A stretch of 6,520 bases of DNA from Oscillospiraceae bacterium (GCA_029240015.1 JARBTU010000100.1:1-6520), one strand, 5' to 3'. Positions 1 through 5,845 are shown, counted from the first letter of the stretch. The notes: a model not told the origin generated them from the letters alone. A program made the numbers and translations.

Positions 1-1389
1 TTTGATTATCCACAATCTAAAAACGAGTTAAACCGTTTTGAAGTTTTTCTTAACAGGAAGTGGTATAAAACAGAGAACGTAAAGTTCTGGGAGGAAGAAA
101 AAAAGAAAAAGGCGAAAGTCCTTATAACTGATTTTGTTCCTGGAAAACAAAATGAGATTAAGGTAGCTGCATATGATATATACAGTAATAAATCCGCATA
201 TATACAAACTACGTTTACTGCAAACCAGAAAAATGGATTTTGTACTATTGGAGAAAATATATATTATGTGGATCCCAAAACCAATGCGATTTCAAAACTA
301 ATGACAACAATAAGCGGAAAGAAATACTATTTTAATTCCAAGGGGATACTGCAAAAAGACTGGATTAAGTATGAGGGAAAATGGTATTATGCAACATCAA
401 ACGGTGCATTGCAGAAAGATTGGGTAAGTGTTGACGGACAATGGTACTACTTTAATGACTCCTGCATAATGCAGACAGGATGGATTACCGTATCCGGAAA
501 AAGGTATTTGCTTAGCGGGTCAGGGCAGATGAAGACCGGATGGCAGACGATAGACGGGAAAAAATACTGGCTTTCCGATACTGGAGAAGCAAAAGTTGGT
601 TGGGTAGATTACGAAAAAAATAAACTTTACTTTGATTCAAAAGGCGTAATGCAGACACAATGGATCAAGATAAATAACAAATGGTATTATTTTGACAAAT
701 CAACAGGATATATGAAGACAGGGAAGCTTCAAATCAATAAAAAGATATATTATTTGGATCCTGTGACAGGAATAATGCTGACTGAGTGGCAAACGATGGA
801 CGGAAAACTTTATTTCTTTAACAAAGTAGGTGAATTAACCACAGGATTTGTTACGGACATAAAAGGAGATACTTATTATCTTGATGGTGAAAGCGAGAAA
901 CTGACTGGATGGAACGACATCTTAGATAAAACCTATTTTTTTGATGACAGCGGAAAAATGAAAAAAGGGTGGCTGGAAACTGATGTTGGCCGGCAGTATT
1001 TTATGCAAGACGGAACATTGGCGAAAAGTTGGGCGAAAGACAAAAATAAGTGGTACTTCTTTGATGGTGATGGGTTCTTAGTAACTGGTTGGGTCAAAGA
1101 TAAAGGCAAATGGTACTACCTGAACAAAGACGGTTCTATGAGAATCGACTGGTTTAAAGAAAAGGGAAAATGGTATTATCTAAATACCAATGGCTCCATG
1201 AAATCTGCGATGTGGTTCAAAGAAAAAGGTAAATGGTATTATTTAAACAAAGACGGTTCTATGAAAATTGGTTGGTTTAAAGAAAAGGGTAAGAGATATT
1301 ACTTCAATACTTCTGGAGTTATGGTGACGGGATCCAAGAAGATAAGCGGAAAATCGTATAGCTTCAGAAAAGACGGCTCATTAAAATGA
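1..1389 (+). CDS. Cell-wall-binding repeat surface protein, C-terminal part (5' end outside window)
   Basis: Frame 1 is open from base 1 to the TGA at 1387-1389, giving 462 visible residues. The GTG at 268 is internal and has no convincing ribosome binding site, so the real start lies upstream of the window. Visible residues 1-80 look like the end of a beta-sandwich (Ig or fibronectin type III-like) domain, with the pattern NEIKVAAYDIYSNKSAYI near residues 54-71. From about residue 100 to the end there are some 18 tandem units of 20-21 residues with the pattern W-x3-x-GKWYYFN-x-DGxMxTG, the signature of choline/glucan-binding cell-wall repeats (CW_binding_1 type). By family knowledge such arrays anchor secreted enzymes or adhesins non-covalently to wall polysaccharide or teichoic acid. 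No catalytic domain is visible, so the protein's activity cannot be stated. It converges on the oxidoreductase operon, and a hairpin follows 24 bases after the stop. Confidence 0.9.
   Translation, partial: FDYPQSKNELNRFEVFLNRKWYKTENVKFWEEEKKKKAKVLITDFVPGKQNEIKVAAYDIYSNKSAYIQTTFTANQKNGFCTIGENIYYVDPKTNAISKLMTTISGKKYYFNSKGILQKDWIKYEGKWYYATSNGALQKDWVSVDGQWYYFNDSCIMQTGWITVSGKRYLLSGSGQMKTGWQTIDGKKYWLSDTGEAKVGWVDYEKNKLYFDSKGVMQTQWIKINNKWYYFDKSTGYMKTGKLQINKKIYYLDPVTGIMLTEWQTMDGKLYFFNKVGELTTGFVTDIKGDTYYLDGESEKLTGWNDILDKTYFFDDSGKMKKGWLETDVGRQYFMQDGTLAKSWAKDKNKWYFFDGDGFLVTGWVKDKGKWYYLNKDGSMRIDWFKEKGKWYYLNTNGSMKSAMWFKEKGKWYYLNKDGSMKIGWFKEKGKRYYFNTSGVMVTGSKKISGKSYSFRKDGSLK
298..1386 (+). repeat. Array of ~18 tandem cell-wall-binding repeats (20-21 codons each)
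   Basis: Within the surface-protein gene, units begin at regular Trp codons (for example 1090, 1150, 1213 and 1273) and carry GKWYYLN or GKKYYFN-like cores followed by xxGxMxxG. Units 1-13 are diverged. Some have lost the leading Trp (Lys in unit 8, Phe in unit 10), and unit 3 has Ser-Cys where Asn/Asp-Gly is usual. The last units are much more alike: unit 14-15 (1090-1212, 123 bases) and unit 16-17 (1213-1332, 120 bases) look like a two-unit duplication, sharing the 18-base stretch that ends at 1140 and again at 1263. A degenerate extra unit may precede base 298 (ENIYYVD at about residues 84-90). Confidence 0.88.
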
Positions 1390-1413
1390 CCAATATTCTG
1401 AGACAGCATAAAA

Positions 1414-1458
1414 ATAATAAACACCTCCATCATTTATTTTGATGGAGGTGTTTATTAT
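1414..1458. terminator. Bidirectional intrinsic terminator between convergent genes
   Basis: A perfect 19-bp inverted repeat: arms 1414-1432 and 1440-1458, loop of 7 T/A bases. The GC-rich core is CACCTCCATC paired with GATGGAGGTG. On the - strand the core is followed by TTTATTATTTTTATG, a good U-rich tail, so it should end the oxidoreductase operon well. On the + strand the core is followed by TTTATTATG, a shorter tail serving the surface-protein gene. The TAA stop of the gamma-subunit gene (1457-1455) lies inside the right arm. Confidence 0.88.
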
Positions 1459-1991
1459 GCAATAAAATCATAGCCAATTTCAAAAGCTTGTTTATTGGTT
1501 TTTACAAGCTGTTGTCTTGAGGAAGGAACAGCCTGCTCAATCGCTTCGTAAAAAATTTCTTTTTCAAACATTTTGGTGGCTTTGGCAAGTGTGCCAAGGA
1601 GAATGATATTCCCAAGTTTGGAAAGTCCGTTTTCGTTGGCAAGCTGACTTGCGGGAACATAAAAGTCCTGAATATCTTGTCGTTCAGCTTTTTTGTCAAT
1701 AAGGGAACTATCTACCAAAACGACAGAATTTTTGCTTGCGGAACCGATGAACTTATCAAAAGAAGGACGGTTCATTACAATAAGGATATCGGGTTTTGTC
1801 ACAAGAGGGTCACCAATTTCTTGATCAGAAATACAAACCGAACAGTTTGCGGTTCCACCTCGCATTTCAGGCCCGTAAGACGGAAGCCAGGAAACGTTTT
1901 TGTCTTGGATTAAAGCCGCTCCTGCAATTACTTTTCCTAGAAACAGAATGCCTTGACCGCCAAATCCTGCAATAATAATGTTGTGCTCCAT
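1455..1991 (-). CDS. 2-oxoacid:ferredoxin oxidoreductase, gamma subunit (VorC/KorC-type)
   Basis: 178 residues, the usual size for a stand-alone gamma subunit of the 2-oxoacid:ferredoxin oxidoreductase family (POR/KOR gamma domain). The N-terminus has the glycine-rich loop GFGGQG (residues 9-14) and the family signature SYGPEMRGG (38-46), followed by a segment of the CSVCIS type. The ATG at 1991 is chosen over an in-frame GTG at 2030: it begins directly at the conserved MEHNIIIAGFGGQG, lies one base after the beta-subunit stop, and has a GAGGGTG ribosome binding site 9 bases upstream; the longer form would overlap the beta gene by 38 bases. It is the last gene of the cluster and ends with tandem TAA TAA inside the terminator stem. 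Known family role: with alpha and beta it completes the CoA-dependent decarboxylating enzyme. The exact substrate is not readable from this subunit. Confidence 0.93.
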   Translation of the reverse strand: MEHNIIIAGFGGQGILFLGKVIAGAALIQDKNVSWLPSYGPEMRGGTANCSVCISDQEIGDPLVTKPDILIVMNRPSFDKFIGSASKNSVVLVDSSLIDKKAERQDIQDFYVPASQLANENGLSKLGNIILLGTLAKATKMFEKEIFYEAIEQAVPSSRQQLVKTNKQAFEIGYDFIA

Positions 1992-1992
1992 G

Positions 1993-2745
1993 CTAAAAAA
2001 CACCCTCTTCCGATTTATCTTTAAAAACACCGAGCGGATAAAAAGGAACCATGTTTTCCTCTACCCAGTCGAGGGAATCAGCAGGAGTCATGCCCCAGTT
2101 GGTAGGGCAGGTCGAAAGAATTTCTATCATTGAAAAGCCCTTTTTCTCAATCTGTACCTTAAAGGCGTTCTTGATTGCTTTTTTTGCCGCCATCACATGT
2201 TTAGGAGTGTGTGTGGAAACACGCTCAATATAAGCCGCACCGTCCAGTGTGGCAATCATTTCACACATTTTAATAGGAAACCCTGCCTGAGATACATCAC
2301 GGCCTTTTGGTGTGGTCTGTGTAATTTGATTTGGAAGCGTGGTCGGAGCCATTTGACCGCCCGTCATCCCGTAAATAGCATTATTAATAAAAATCAGCGT
2401 AATGTTCTCACCGCGTGCGGCAGCGTGGACGGTTTCGGCCGTTCCGATTGCAGCTAAATCGCCATCTCCCTGATAGGTGAATACGACCGATTCGGGTGGC
2501 AGCGCCCGTTTGACTCCTGTGGCAACTGCGGGTGCTCTTCCATGCGGAGCTTGAATGCAATCGCAGTTAAAATAATCGTAAGCCATTACTGCACAGCCAA
2601 CGGGAACAATGCCGATGGCTTTTCCCAAAACACCCAGTTCTACAAGCGTTTCGGCAACAAGTCTATGAATAATTCCATGCGTACAGCCGGGGCAGTAATG
2701 CATGGGAGCGTCTGTAAGTCCTATTGTTTTTTTGAATTCCGGCAC
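1993..2745 (-). CDS. 2-oxoacid:ferredoxin oxidoreductase, beta subunit (thiamine diphosphate-binding)
   Basis: 250 residues, full length for this subunit. It carries HYCPGCTHG near residues 16-24, the QGDGD motif (92-96), then NN (121-122) and YGMTGGQ (125-131). By family knowledge GDGD plus the downstream Asn hold Mg2+ and the diphosphate of thiamine diphosphate, so this is the catalytic subunit for decarboxylation. YGMTGGQMAPTT is typical of the KorB/VOR beta branch rather than pyruvate oxidoreductases. The start is GTG at 2745, whose G is also the last base of the alpha-subunit TAG (TAGTG). An AGGAGG site at 2753-2758 lies 7 bases upstream, within the end of alpha, so translation is probably coupled to alpha. 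The stop is one base before the gamma-subunit ATG. Valine-type versus 2-oxoglutarate specificity is not settled by these motifs. Confidence 0.94.
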   Translation of the reverse strand: MPEFKKTIGLTDAPMHYCPGCTHGIIHRLVAETLVELGVLGKAIGIVPVGCAVMAYDYFNCDCIQAPHGRAPAVATGVKRALPPESVVFTYQGDGDLAAIGTAETVHAAARGENITLIFINNAIYGMTGGQMAPTTLPNQITQTTPKGRDVSQAGFPIKMCEMIATLDGAAYIERVSTHTPKHVMAAKKAIKNAFKVQIEKKGFSMIEILSTCPTNWGMTPADSLDWVEENMVPFYPLGVFKDKSEEGVF

Positions 2746-3809
2746 TATTTTTCCTCCTCATTCAATTGTTCAATCTTGTGGAGAATATCTTCGGGACGAG
2801 GGGTGTTTCCTCCTGTTCTTCCATAAAAGCTTACAGGGCGAACGCCTTCCACTGCGAGCCGTACATCTTCCACCATTTGTCCCATGCTCATCTCCACACA
2901 CAAAAAGCTTTTTGCTGTTTTGCATAGCTCTTTGATTGCCTGGGTTGGAAAAGGCCAAAGAGTGATAGGGCGAAGTATGCCGACTTTGATTCCCTTCTCT
3001 CTCGCCGTATTGATAACCGATTTGGAGATACGTGAAGATGCGCCATAAGCGACAACGATGATATCAGCATCTTCTGTAAGATATTTTTCAAATAATACTT
3101 CGTTTTGTGCAATAACATCATAACGCTGATATCTTTCTATCACCGTTTTTTCCAATTCATCGGGGGTTAAGTAAAGAGAATTCACGATATTCGGGGCACG
3201 CTTGTTATCATGACCGCTTGTTGCCCACCCTTTGTCTGGTTGGTCTGTTGATTCCTCCTCAGAGAAGCTGACAGGCTCCATCATCTGTCCCATAATACCA
3301 TCCGCAAGAATCAGAGAGGGAACACGATATTTATCCGAAAGATCAAACGCAGTTTTGATTAAATCGGCAATTTCCTGAACACTTGACGGAGCGAAAACCA
3401 TCAGATGGAAATCTCCGTGTCCGAGGCCTTTTGTAGCTTGAAAATAATCCGCTTGTGACGGCTGAATTCCGCCAAGACCAGGACCTGCACGTTGAACGTT
3501 GATAATAACGCAAGGAAGGTCGGAGGCAGCAATATAGGAGATCCCTTCGCTTTTTAGACTGATTCCGGGAGACGAGGAGGAGGTCATCACTCTGCGTCCT
3601 GCGGATGCAGCACCTAAAACCATATTAATAGCGGAAACCTCGCTTTCAGCCTGCAAATAAACGCCTCCGATTTCCGGTAGCCTTTTTGACATATAAGCGG
3701 CAACCTCTGTCTGCGGCGTAATAGGATAGCCAAAAAACATCGTACATCCGGAGCGAATCGCTGCTTCAGCGATTACTTCGTTCCCTTTCATTAAAAACTT
3801 CTTACTCAT
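2745..3809 (-). CDS. vorB: 2-oxoacid (probably 3-methyl-2-oxobutanoate):ferredoxin oxidoreductase, alpha subunit
   Basis: 354 residues. The N-terminal pyrimidine-binding domain holds GYPITPQTE (27-35), QAESEVSAIN (53-62), TSSSSPG (76-82) and RAGPGLGGIQPSQADYFQ (107-124), followed by KGLGHGDF. A C-terminal transketolase-C-like domain starts around residue 235 (ADIIVVAYGASSRI) and includes GILRPITLWPFP. This architecture and these motifs match what is annotated in clostridia as VorB, the branched-chain 2-oxoacid enzyme: 2-oxoisovalerate + CoA + oxidised ferredoxin gives isobutyryl-CoA + CO2 + reduced ferredoxin. KorA (2-oxoglutarate) is closely related, so substrate assignment is tentative. The ATG has a GGAGG site at 3814-3818, 4 bases upstream, and follows the ferredoxin stop by 17 bases. 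It overlaps the beta gene by one base. Confidence 0.93.
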   Translation of the reverse strand: MSKKFLMKGNEVIAEAAIRSGCTMFFGYPITPQTEVAAYMSKRLPEIGGVYLQAESEVSAINMVLGAASAGRRVMTSSSSPGISLKSEGISYIAASDLPCVIINVQRAGPGLGGIQPSQADYFQATKGLGHGDFHLMVFAPSSVQEIADLIKTAFDLSDKYRVPSLILADGIMGQMMEPVSFSEEESTDQPDKGWATSGHDNKRAPNIVNSLYLTPDELEKTVIERYQRYDVIAQNEVLFEKYLTEDADIIVVAYGASSRISKSVINTAREKGIKVGILRPITLWPFPTQAIKELCKTAKSFLCVEMSMGQMVEDVRLAVEGVRPVSFYGRTGGNTPRPEDILHKIEQLNEEEK

Positions 3810-3826
3810 AAAACCTCCAGCAGCAA

Positions 3827-4057
3827 CTATTTCTTAGTCTCTTTTTTATTGTCCATTTCTATTTCGATGACGCAGTCAGGGCACATCAGTGCACAGAAAC
3901 CGCATCCAATACAATCTTCGGGAGAAACCACACAACAAGGAGTGTATCCTTTATCATTCAGGTGACCGGAAGACAGTTCTAATACTTTCTTAGGACATAC
4001 TTTTACACAAAGACCGCAGCCTTTGCATTTCTTTGAAAAAATTTTCACATGTGGCAT
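3827..4057 (-). CDS. 2x[4Fe-4S] ferredoxin-like delta subunit of the 2-oxoacid oxidoreductase
   Basis: 76 residues with two classical cluster motifs: C11-x2-C14-x2-C17-x3-C21-P and C49-x2-C52-x2-C55-x3-C59-P. In this fold each cluster takes three Cys from one motif and the fourth from the other. C41, C42 and C62 are extra. The insert of 27 residues between motifs and the lysine-rich tail (DNKKETKK) fit the delta subunit of VOR/KOR enzymes, which passes electrons from the thiamine site to external ferredoxin. The ATG at 4057 has an AAGGAG site at 4066-4071, 8 bases upstream. That site sits in the loop of a weak 5-bp hairpin (AAAGC/GCTTT), which may or may not matter. It lies 25 bases after the ATPase stop and 17 before the alpha subunit. 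Confidence 0.93.
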   Translation of the reverse strand: MPHVKIFSKKCKGCGLCVKVCPKKVLELSSGHLNDKGYTPCCVVSPEDCIGCGFCALMCPDCVIEIEMDNKKETKK

Positions 4058-4082
4058 GTTGAAAGCTCCTTGCTTTACAAAT

Positions 4083-4760
4083 TTAAAAATTGCTTTTTTC
4101 CCATACGGGATTTACAAAGATGTCGACAGGGAAAATATCTTGAGAATTGCATTTAGATACAATATCTTTTTTGACACAAGTAAAAGCGATGGCAAGATGA
4201 GACAGGGAAGACATTTCTTGGGCATATTGATCCGAGAGGGCAATGTCCTCAAAACTTGTCTCTTTACCGATATTTGTATTATTAACAAGATGGGTAGCTT
4301 TTAATAAAGAACGATTTTCAATCTCTTTTAAGATTTGAAAAGTCTTATCAGCCGACGAAGAAAGATATCGGTTTTCGTTTATAACAAAAAACATTTGATA
4401 CCCTCTTGCACGAATATCGGGAGCATACCTGGCAAGTGCGACCGCACCCGCATCATCCCCGCCGACATCAATCACAATGTTTTTTTCGATATCCCTAATA
4501 GCATAATCTATTTTTGGAGATAATGCAACTGTTTCGACGTTTGTGCGTGCGTAAACTGGACTAATTAACTCTATGTTCATATTCTCAAAGACATCCGCAT
4601 GGTCGGATGTGCGAAAATATGGATTGACAATATCTAAATCTATTATAGTCACTTTTTCTCCTTTTGAGGCAAGAAAAAGCGCATAATTTATCGCAGTGTT
4701 TGTTTTCCCACTTCCGTAATGACCGGTGAAAATAGAAATATCATTTGAGCTCGATAACAA
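4083..4760 (-). CDS. P-loop ATPase (SIMIBI/MinD-like) leading the oxidoreductase operon; function unknown
   Basis: 225 residues from the chosen TTG start. Walker A is GHYGSGKT (13-20), near the N-terminus. DLDIVNPYFR (41-50) occupies the switch I position of MinD/ParA-like proteins, NIVIDVGGDDAG (94-105) is the Walker B strand, and VNNTN (159-163) sits where base recognition is expected. The signature lysine of deviant Walker A motifs (KGGxGKT) is replaced by His14. The CxxC of Mrp/ApbC iron-sulfur carriers is absent; the only Cys are near residues 195 and 204. It should be cytosolic, with no signal peptide or membrane span. TTG at 4760 is preferred over the in-frame TTG at 4778 because AGGAG (4769-4773) lies 8 bases upstream of it and within the longer form. 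The gene is 25 bases from the ferredoxin gene, so a role in cofactor assembly or regulation of the oxidoreductase is plausible but inferred. Confidence 0.85.
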   Translation of the reverse strand: MLSSSNDISIFTGHYGSGKTNTAINYALFLASKGEKVTIIDLDIVNPYFRTSDHADVFENMNIELISPVYARTNVETVALSPKIDYAIRDIEKNIVIDVGGDDAGAVALARYAPDIRARGYQMFFVINENRYLSSSADKTFQILKEIENRSLLKATHLVNNTNIGKETSFEDIALSDQYAQEMSSLSHLAIAFTCVKKDIVSKCNSQDIFPVDIFVNPVWEKSNF

Positions 4761-4787
4761 GACAACAACTCCTATCAAAAATAGTGA

Positions 4788-4818
4788 AACGACCGTTATT
4801 GTTGAAATAACGGTCGTT
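4788..4818 (-). terminator. 13-bp hairpin after spo0A: terminator or attenuator
   Basis: Perfect inverted repeat with arms 4788-4800 and 4806-4818 (AACGACCGTTATT and its complement) and a 5-base loop. On the - strand it begins 26 bases after the spo0A stop and is followed by TCACTATTTTTG, a weak, interrupted U-tract. It probably ends or reduces spo0A transcription before the ATPase operon. The gap is only 84 bases, leaving little room for a separate promoter. Confidence 0.65.
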
Positions 4819-4844
4819 AATATCTATTCAAATTACGTGCTGGT

Positions 4845-5630
4845 TTAGACGACAGCCGTCCTGATTTTCAGCCTCAGCTTATCAGCAATCATCGCAATAA
4901 ATTCGGAATTCGTTGGCTTCCCTCTCCCGTTGTGAATGGTATAGCCGAAATAAGAGTTTAGTGTATCAATGTCACCCCGATCCCAAGCGACTTCAATCGC
5001 GTGCCTGATTGCACGTTCAACTCTTGAAGAAGTGGTTGCAAATTTTTTGGCGACCGTCGGATAAAGCTGTTTGGTCACAGAATTTATCATTTCGCGGTCA
5101 TTGATGGATAACATGATGGACTCTCTTAGATAATGATACCCCTTAATGTGCGCAGGAACGCCAATTTGATGAATAACCTCTGTTACCAAAAGTTCCAAGT
5201 CAAAAGCATTTGAATTTGTGCCAATCTCTGGACCTTTCGGAATTACATCTTTTGATACGAATCCGGTTAGACTAAGAATACGTTCCGCAAGCATGTCTGA
5301 ATCAAATGGCTGTAAAGCAATATAAGCGGCGCCTTTCTCCATTACTTGACTTTGAATAAACTTGTTGTCAAATTCTGTAGAGATTATAAATGTCGGGGTT
5401 TTGATTGGACTCTTTCTTACAGTGTCCATAACTCCGACTGCATCCATGTGTGCCATGTATGCGTCCATAAGAACCACATCGGGATGCTCCTGCTTAATTG
5501 CCTCAAACACCTTAATACCGTCTTTAGGGCAGTTGAGGACATTGAAGCCATAAGTTTTAAATGTTGCGGCGCAAGGAAGTCCATACTCTTTCGTATCATC
5601 TCCAATAAGAACTTTAATTTTGTTGATCAT
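4845..5630 (-). CDS. spo0A: Sporulation master response regulator Spo0A
   Basis: 261 residues. The N-terminal receiver (1-~122) has the acidic pair D11-D12, phosphoacceptor D56 (DVVLMD) and T85. The C-terminal DNA-binding domain (~144-261) carries the hallmark Spo0A sequences VPAHIKGYHYLRES (158-171), SRVERAIRHAIEVAWDRGD (202-220) and KPTNSEFIAMIADKLRL (238-254). Known role: phosphorylated Spo0A dimerises and binds 0A boxes to start sporulation. The ATG at 5630 has GGAGG (5638-5642) 7 bases upstream. An in-frame ATG at 5681 would add 17 residues overlapping the likely promoter and is rejected. Oddities: the near-invariant receiver Lys (in the KPFD motif of Bacillus subtilis Spo0A) is Gln107 (QPFD), and the Pro four residues after D56 is Ala60. 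It follows spoIVB, as in most spore formers. Confidence 0.97.
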   Translation of the reverse strand: MINKIKVLIGDDTKEYGLPCAATFKTYGFNVLNCPKDGIKVFEAIKQEHPDVVLMDAYMAHMDAVGVMDTVRKSPIKTPTFIISTEFDNKFIQSQVMEKGAAYIALQPFDSDMLAERILSLTGFVSKDVIPKGPEIGTNSNAFDLELLVTEVIHQIGVPAHIKGYHYLRESIMLSINDREMINSVTKQLYPTVAKKFATTSSRVERAIRHAIEVAWDRGDIDTLNSYFGYTIHNGRGKPTNSEFIAMIADKLRLKIRTAVV

Positions 5631-5671
5631 GTTGATACCTCCAAATTTGTTTCCCTTTACCACATAATGAA

Positions 5672-5700
5672 ATGTTAACATATTTTGTAATAATTAGCAA
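5672..5700 (-). promoter_or_regulatory. Candidate sigma-A promoter of spo0A
   Basis: On the - strand TTGCTA (5700-5695, 4/6 to TTGACA) and TAACAT (5677-5672, 4/6 to TATAAT) are separated by exactly 17 bases. Transcription would start near 5665, leaving a leader of about 35 bases with the GGAGG site. The -10 overlaps a 10-base palindrome, ATGTTAACAT (5672-5681). Matches this weak are common in AT-rich DNA, so this is tentative. I found no good sigma-H promoter. Confidence 0.4.
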
Positions 5701-5789
5701 TACTTTTTGACTTTTTAATGCAATTTTATATATTTCAACGAAATATATGTTCTTTATTTATATAAAAGTTCTTCTTTAAAAGAACAAAT

Positions 5790-5796
5790 GGTCGAA
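5790..5796 (+). promoter_or_regulatory. Candidate Spo0A-binding site (0A box)
   Basis: GGTCGAA, followed by AAAAT, matches the 0A-box core TGTCGAA at 6 of 7 positions. It lies about 160 bases upstream of the spo0A ATG and ~90 bases upstream of the candidate -35, in the spoIVB-spo0A gap. Spo0A autoregulation through such boxes is known in Bacillus. One 7-base near-match is weak evidence alone. Confidence 0.35.
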
Positions 5797-5819
5797 AAAT
5801 AGAGGATTTATTCTATTTT
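5796..5819 (-). terminator. Possible weak AT-rich terminator after spoIVB
   Basis: Inverted repeat with 8-bp arms, AAAATAGA (5796-5803) and TCTATTTT (5812-5819), and an 8-base loop. It starts 26 bases after the spoIVB stop, and on the - strand the second arm runs into TTTTTCG. The stem is GC-poor, so termination would be leaky. A second small hairpin (GTTCTT/AAGAAC, 5768-5785), also followed on the - strand by TTTTAT, lies just downstream and could contribute. The first stem partly overlaps the candidate 0A box. Confidence 0.3.
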
Positions 5820-5845
5820 ATCACGAAAACAAAGAAAATGCAAAG

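Noticed and set aside
268..270. GTG at 268 as the start of the surface protein
   Set aside because: The frame is open to base 1 and upstream residues look like a folded domain; there is no ribosome binding site at a suitable distance.
298..1386. Repeat array as a CRISPR or non-coding tandem repeat
   Set aside because: The periodicity is in codons, units are continuous without spacers, and the frame is open with a conserved aromatic/Gly protein pattern.
1677..1913. Open frames on the + strand opposite the oxidoreductase, ATPase, spo0A and spoIVB genes (e.g. 1677-1913, 2197-2457, 4023-4304, 5892-6221)
   Set aside because: They are antisense to strongly conserved genes, lack recognisable domains and mostly lack ribosome binding sites; they are shadows.
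1992..2030. Longer gamma subunit starting at GTG 2030
   Set aside because: It would overlap the beta gene by 38 bases and add a basic stretch absent from the family; the ATG at 1991 has a good ribosome binding site.
4083..4760. ATPase as an Mrp/ApbC iron-sulfur carrier or as MinD
   Set aside because: There is no CxxC motif, no deviant Walker A lysine and no C-terminal amphipathic membrane-targeting helix of MinD type that I can see.
4776..4810. Sigma-A-like promoter within the hairpin upstream of the ATPase (TTTCAA/TATTTT)
   Set aside because: Spacing of 18 and poor -35 and -10 matches; not distinguishable from background.
5631..5681. Longer Spo0A starting at ATG 5681
   Set aside because: The extra 17 residues are not family-like, they cover the GGAGG site and a likely -10 region, and the ATG at 5630 begins at the conserved receiver start.
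5728..5748. AT-rich inverted repeat ATATATTTC/GAAATATAT as a defined operator
   Set aside because: Short AT-only palindromes arise easily in such DNA, and it matches no binding site I can name; kept only as part of a general finding.
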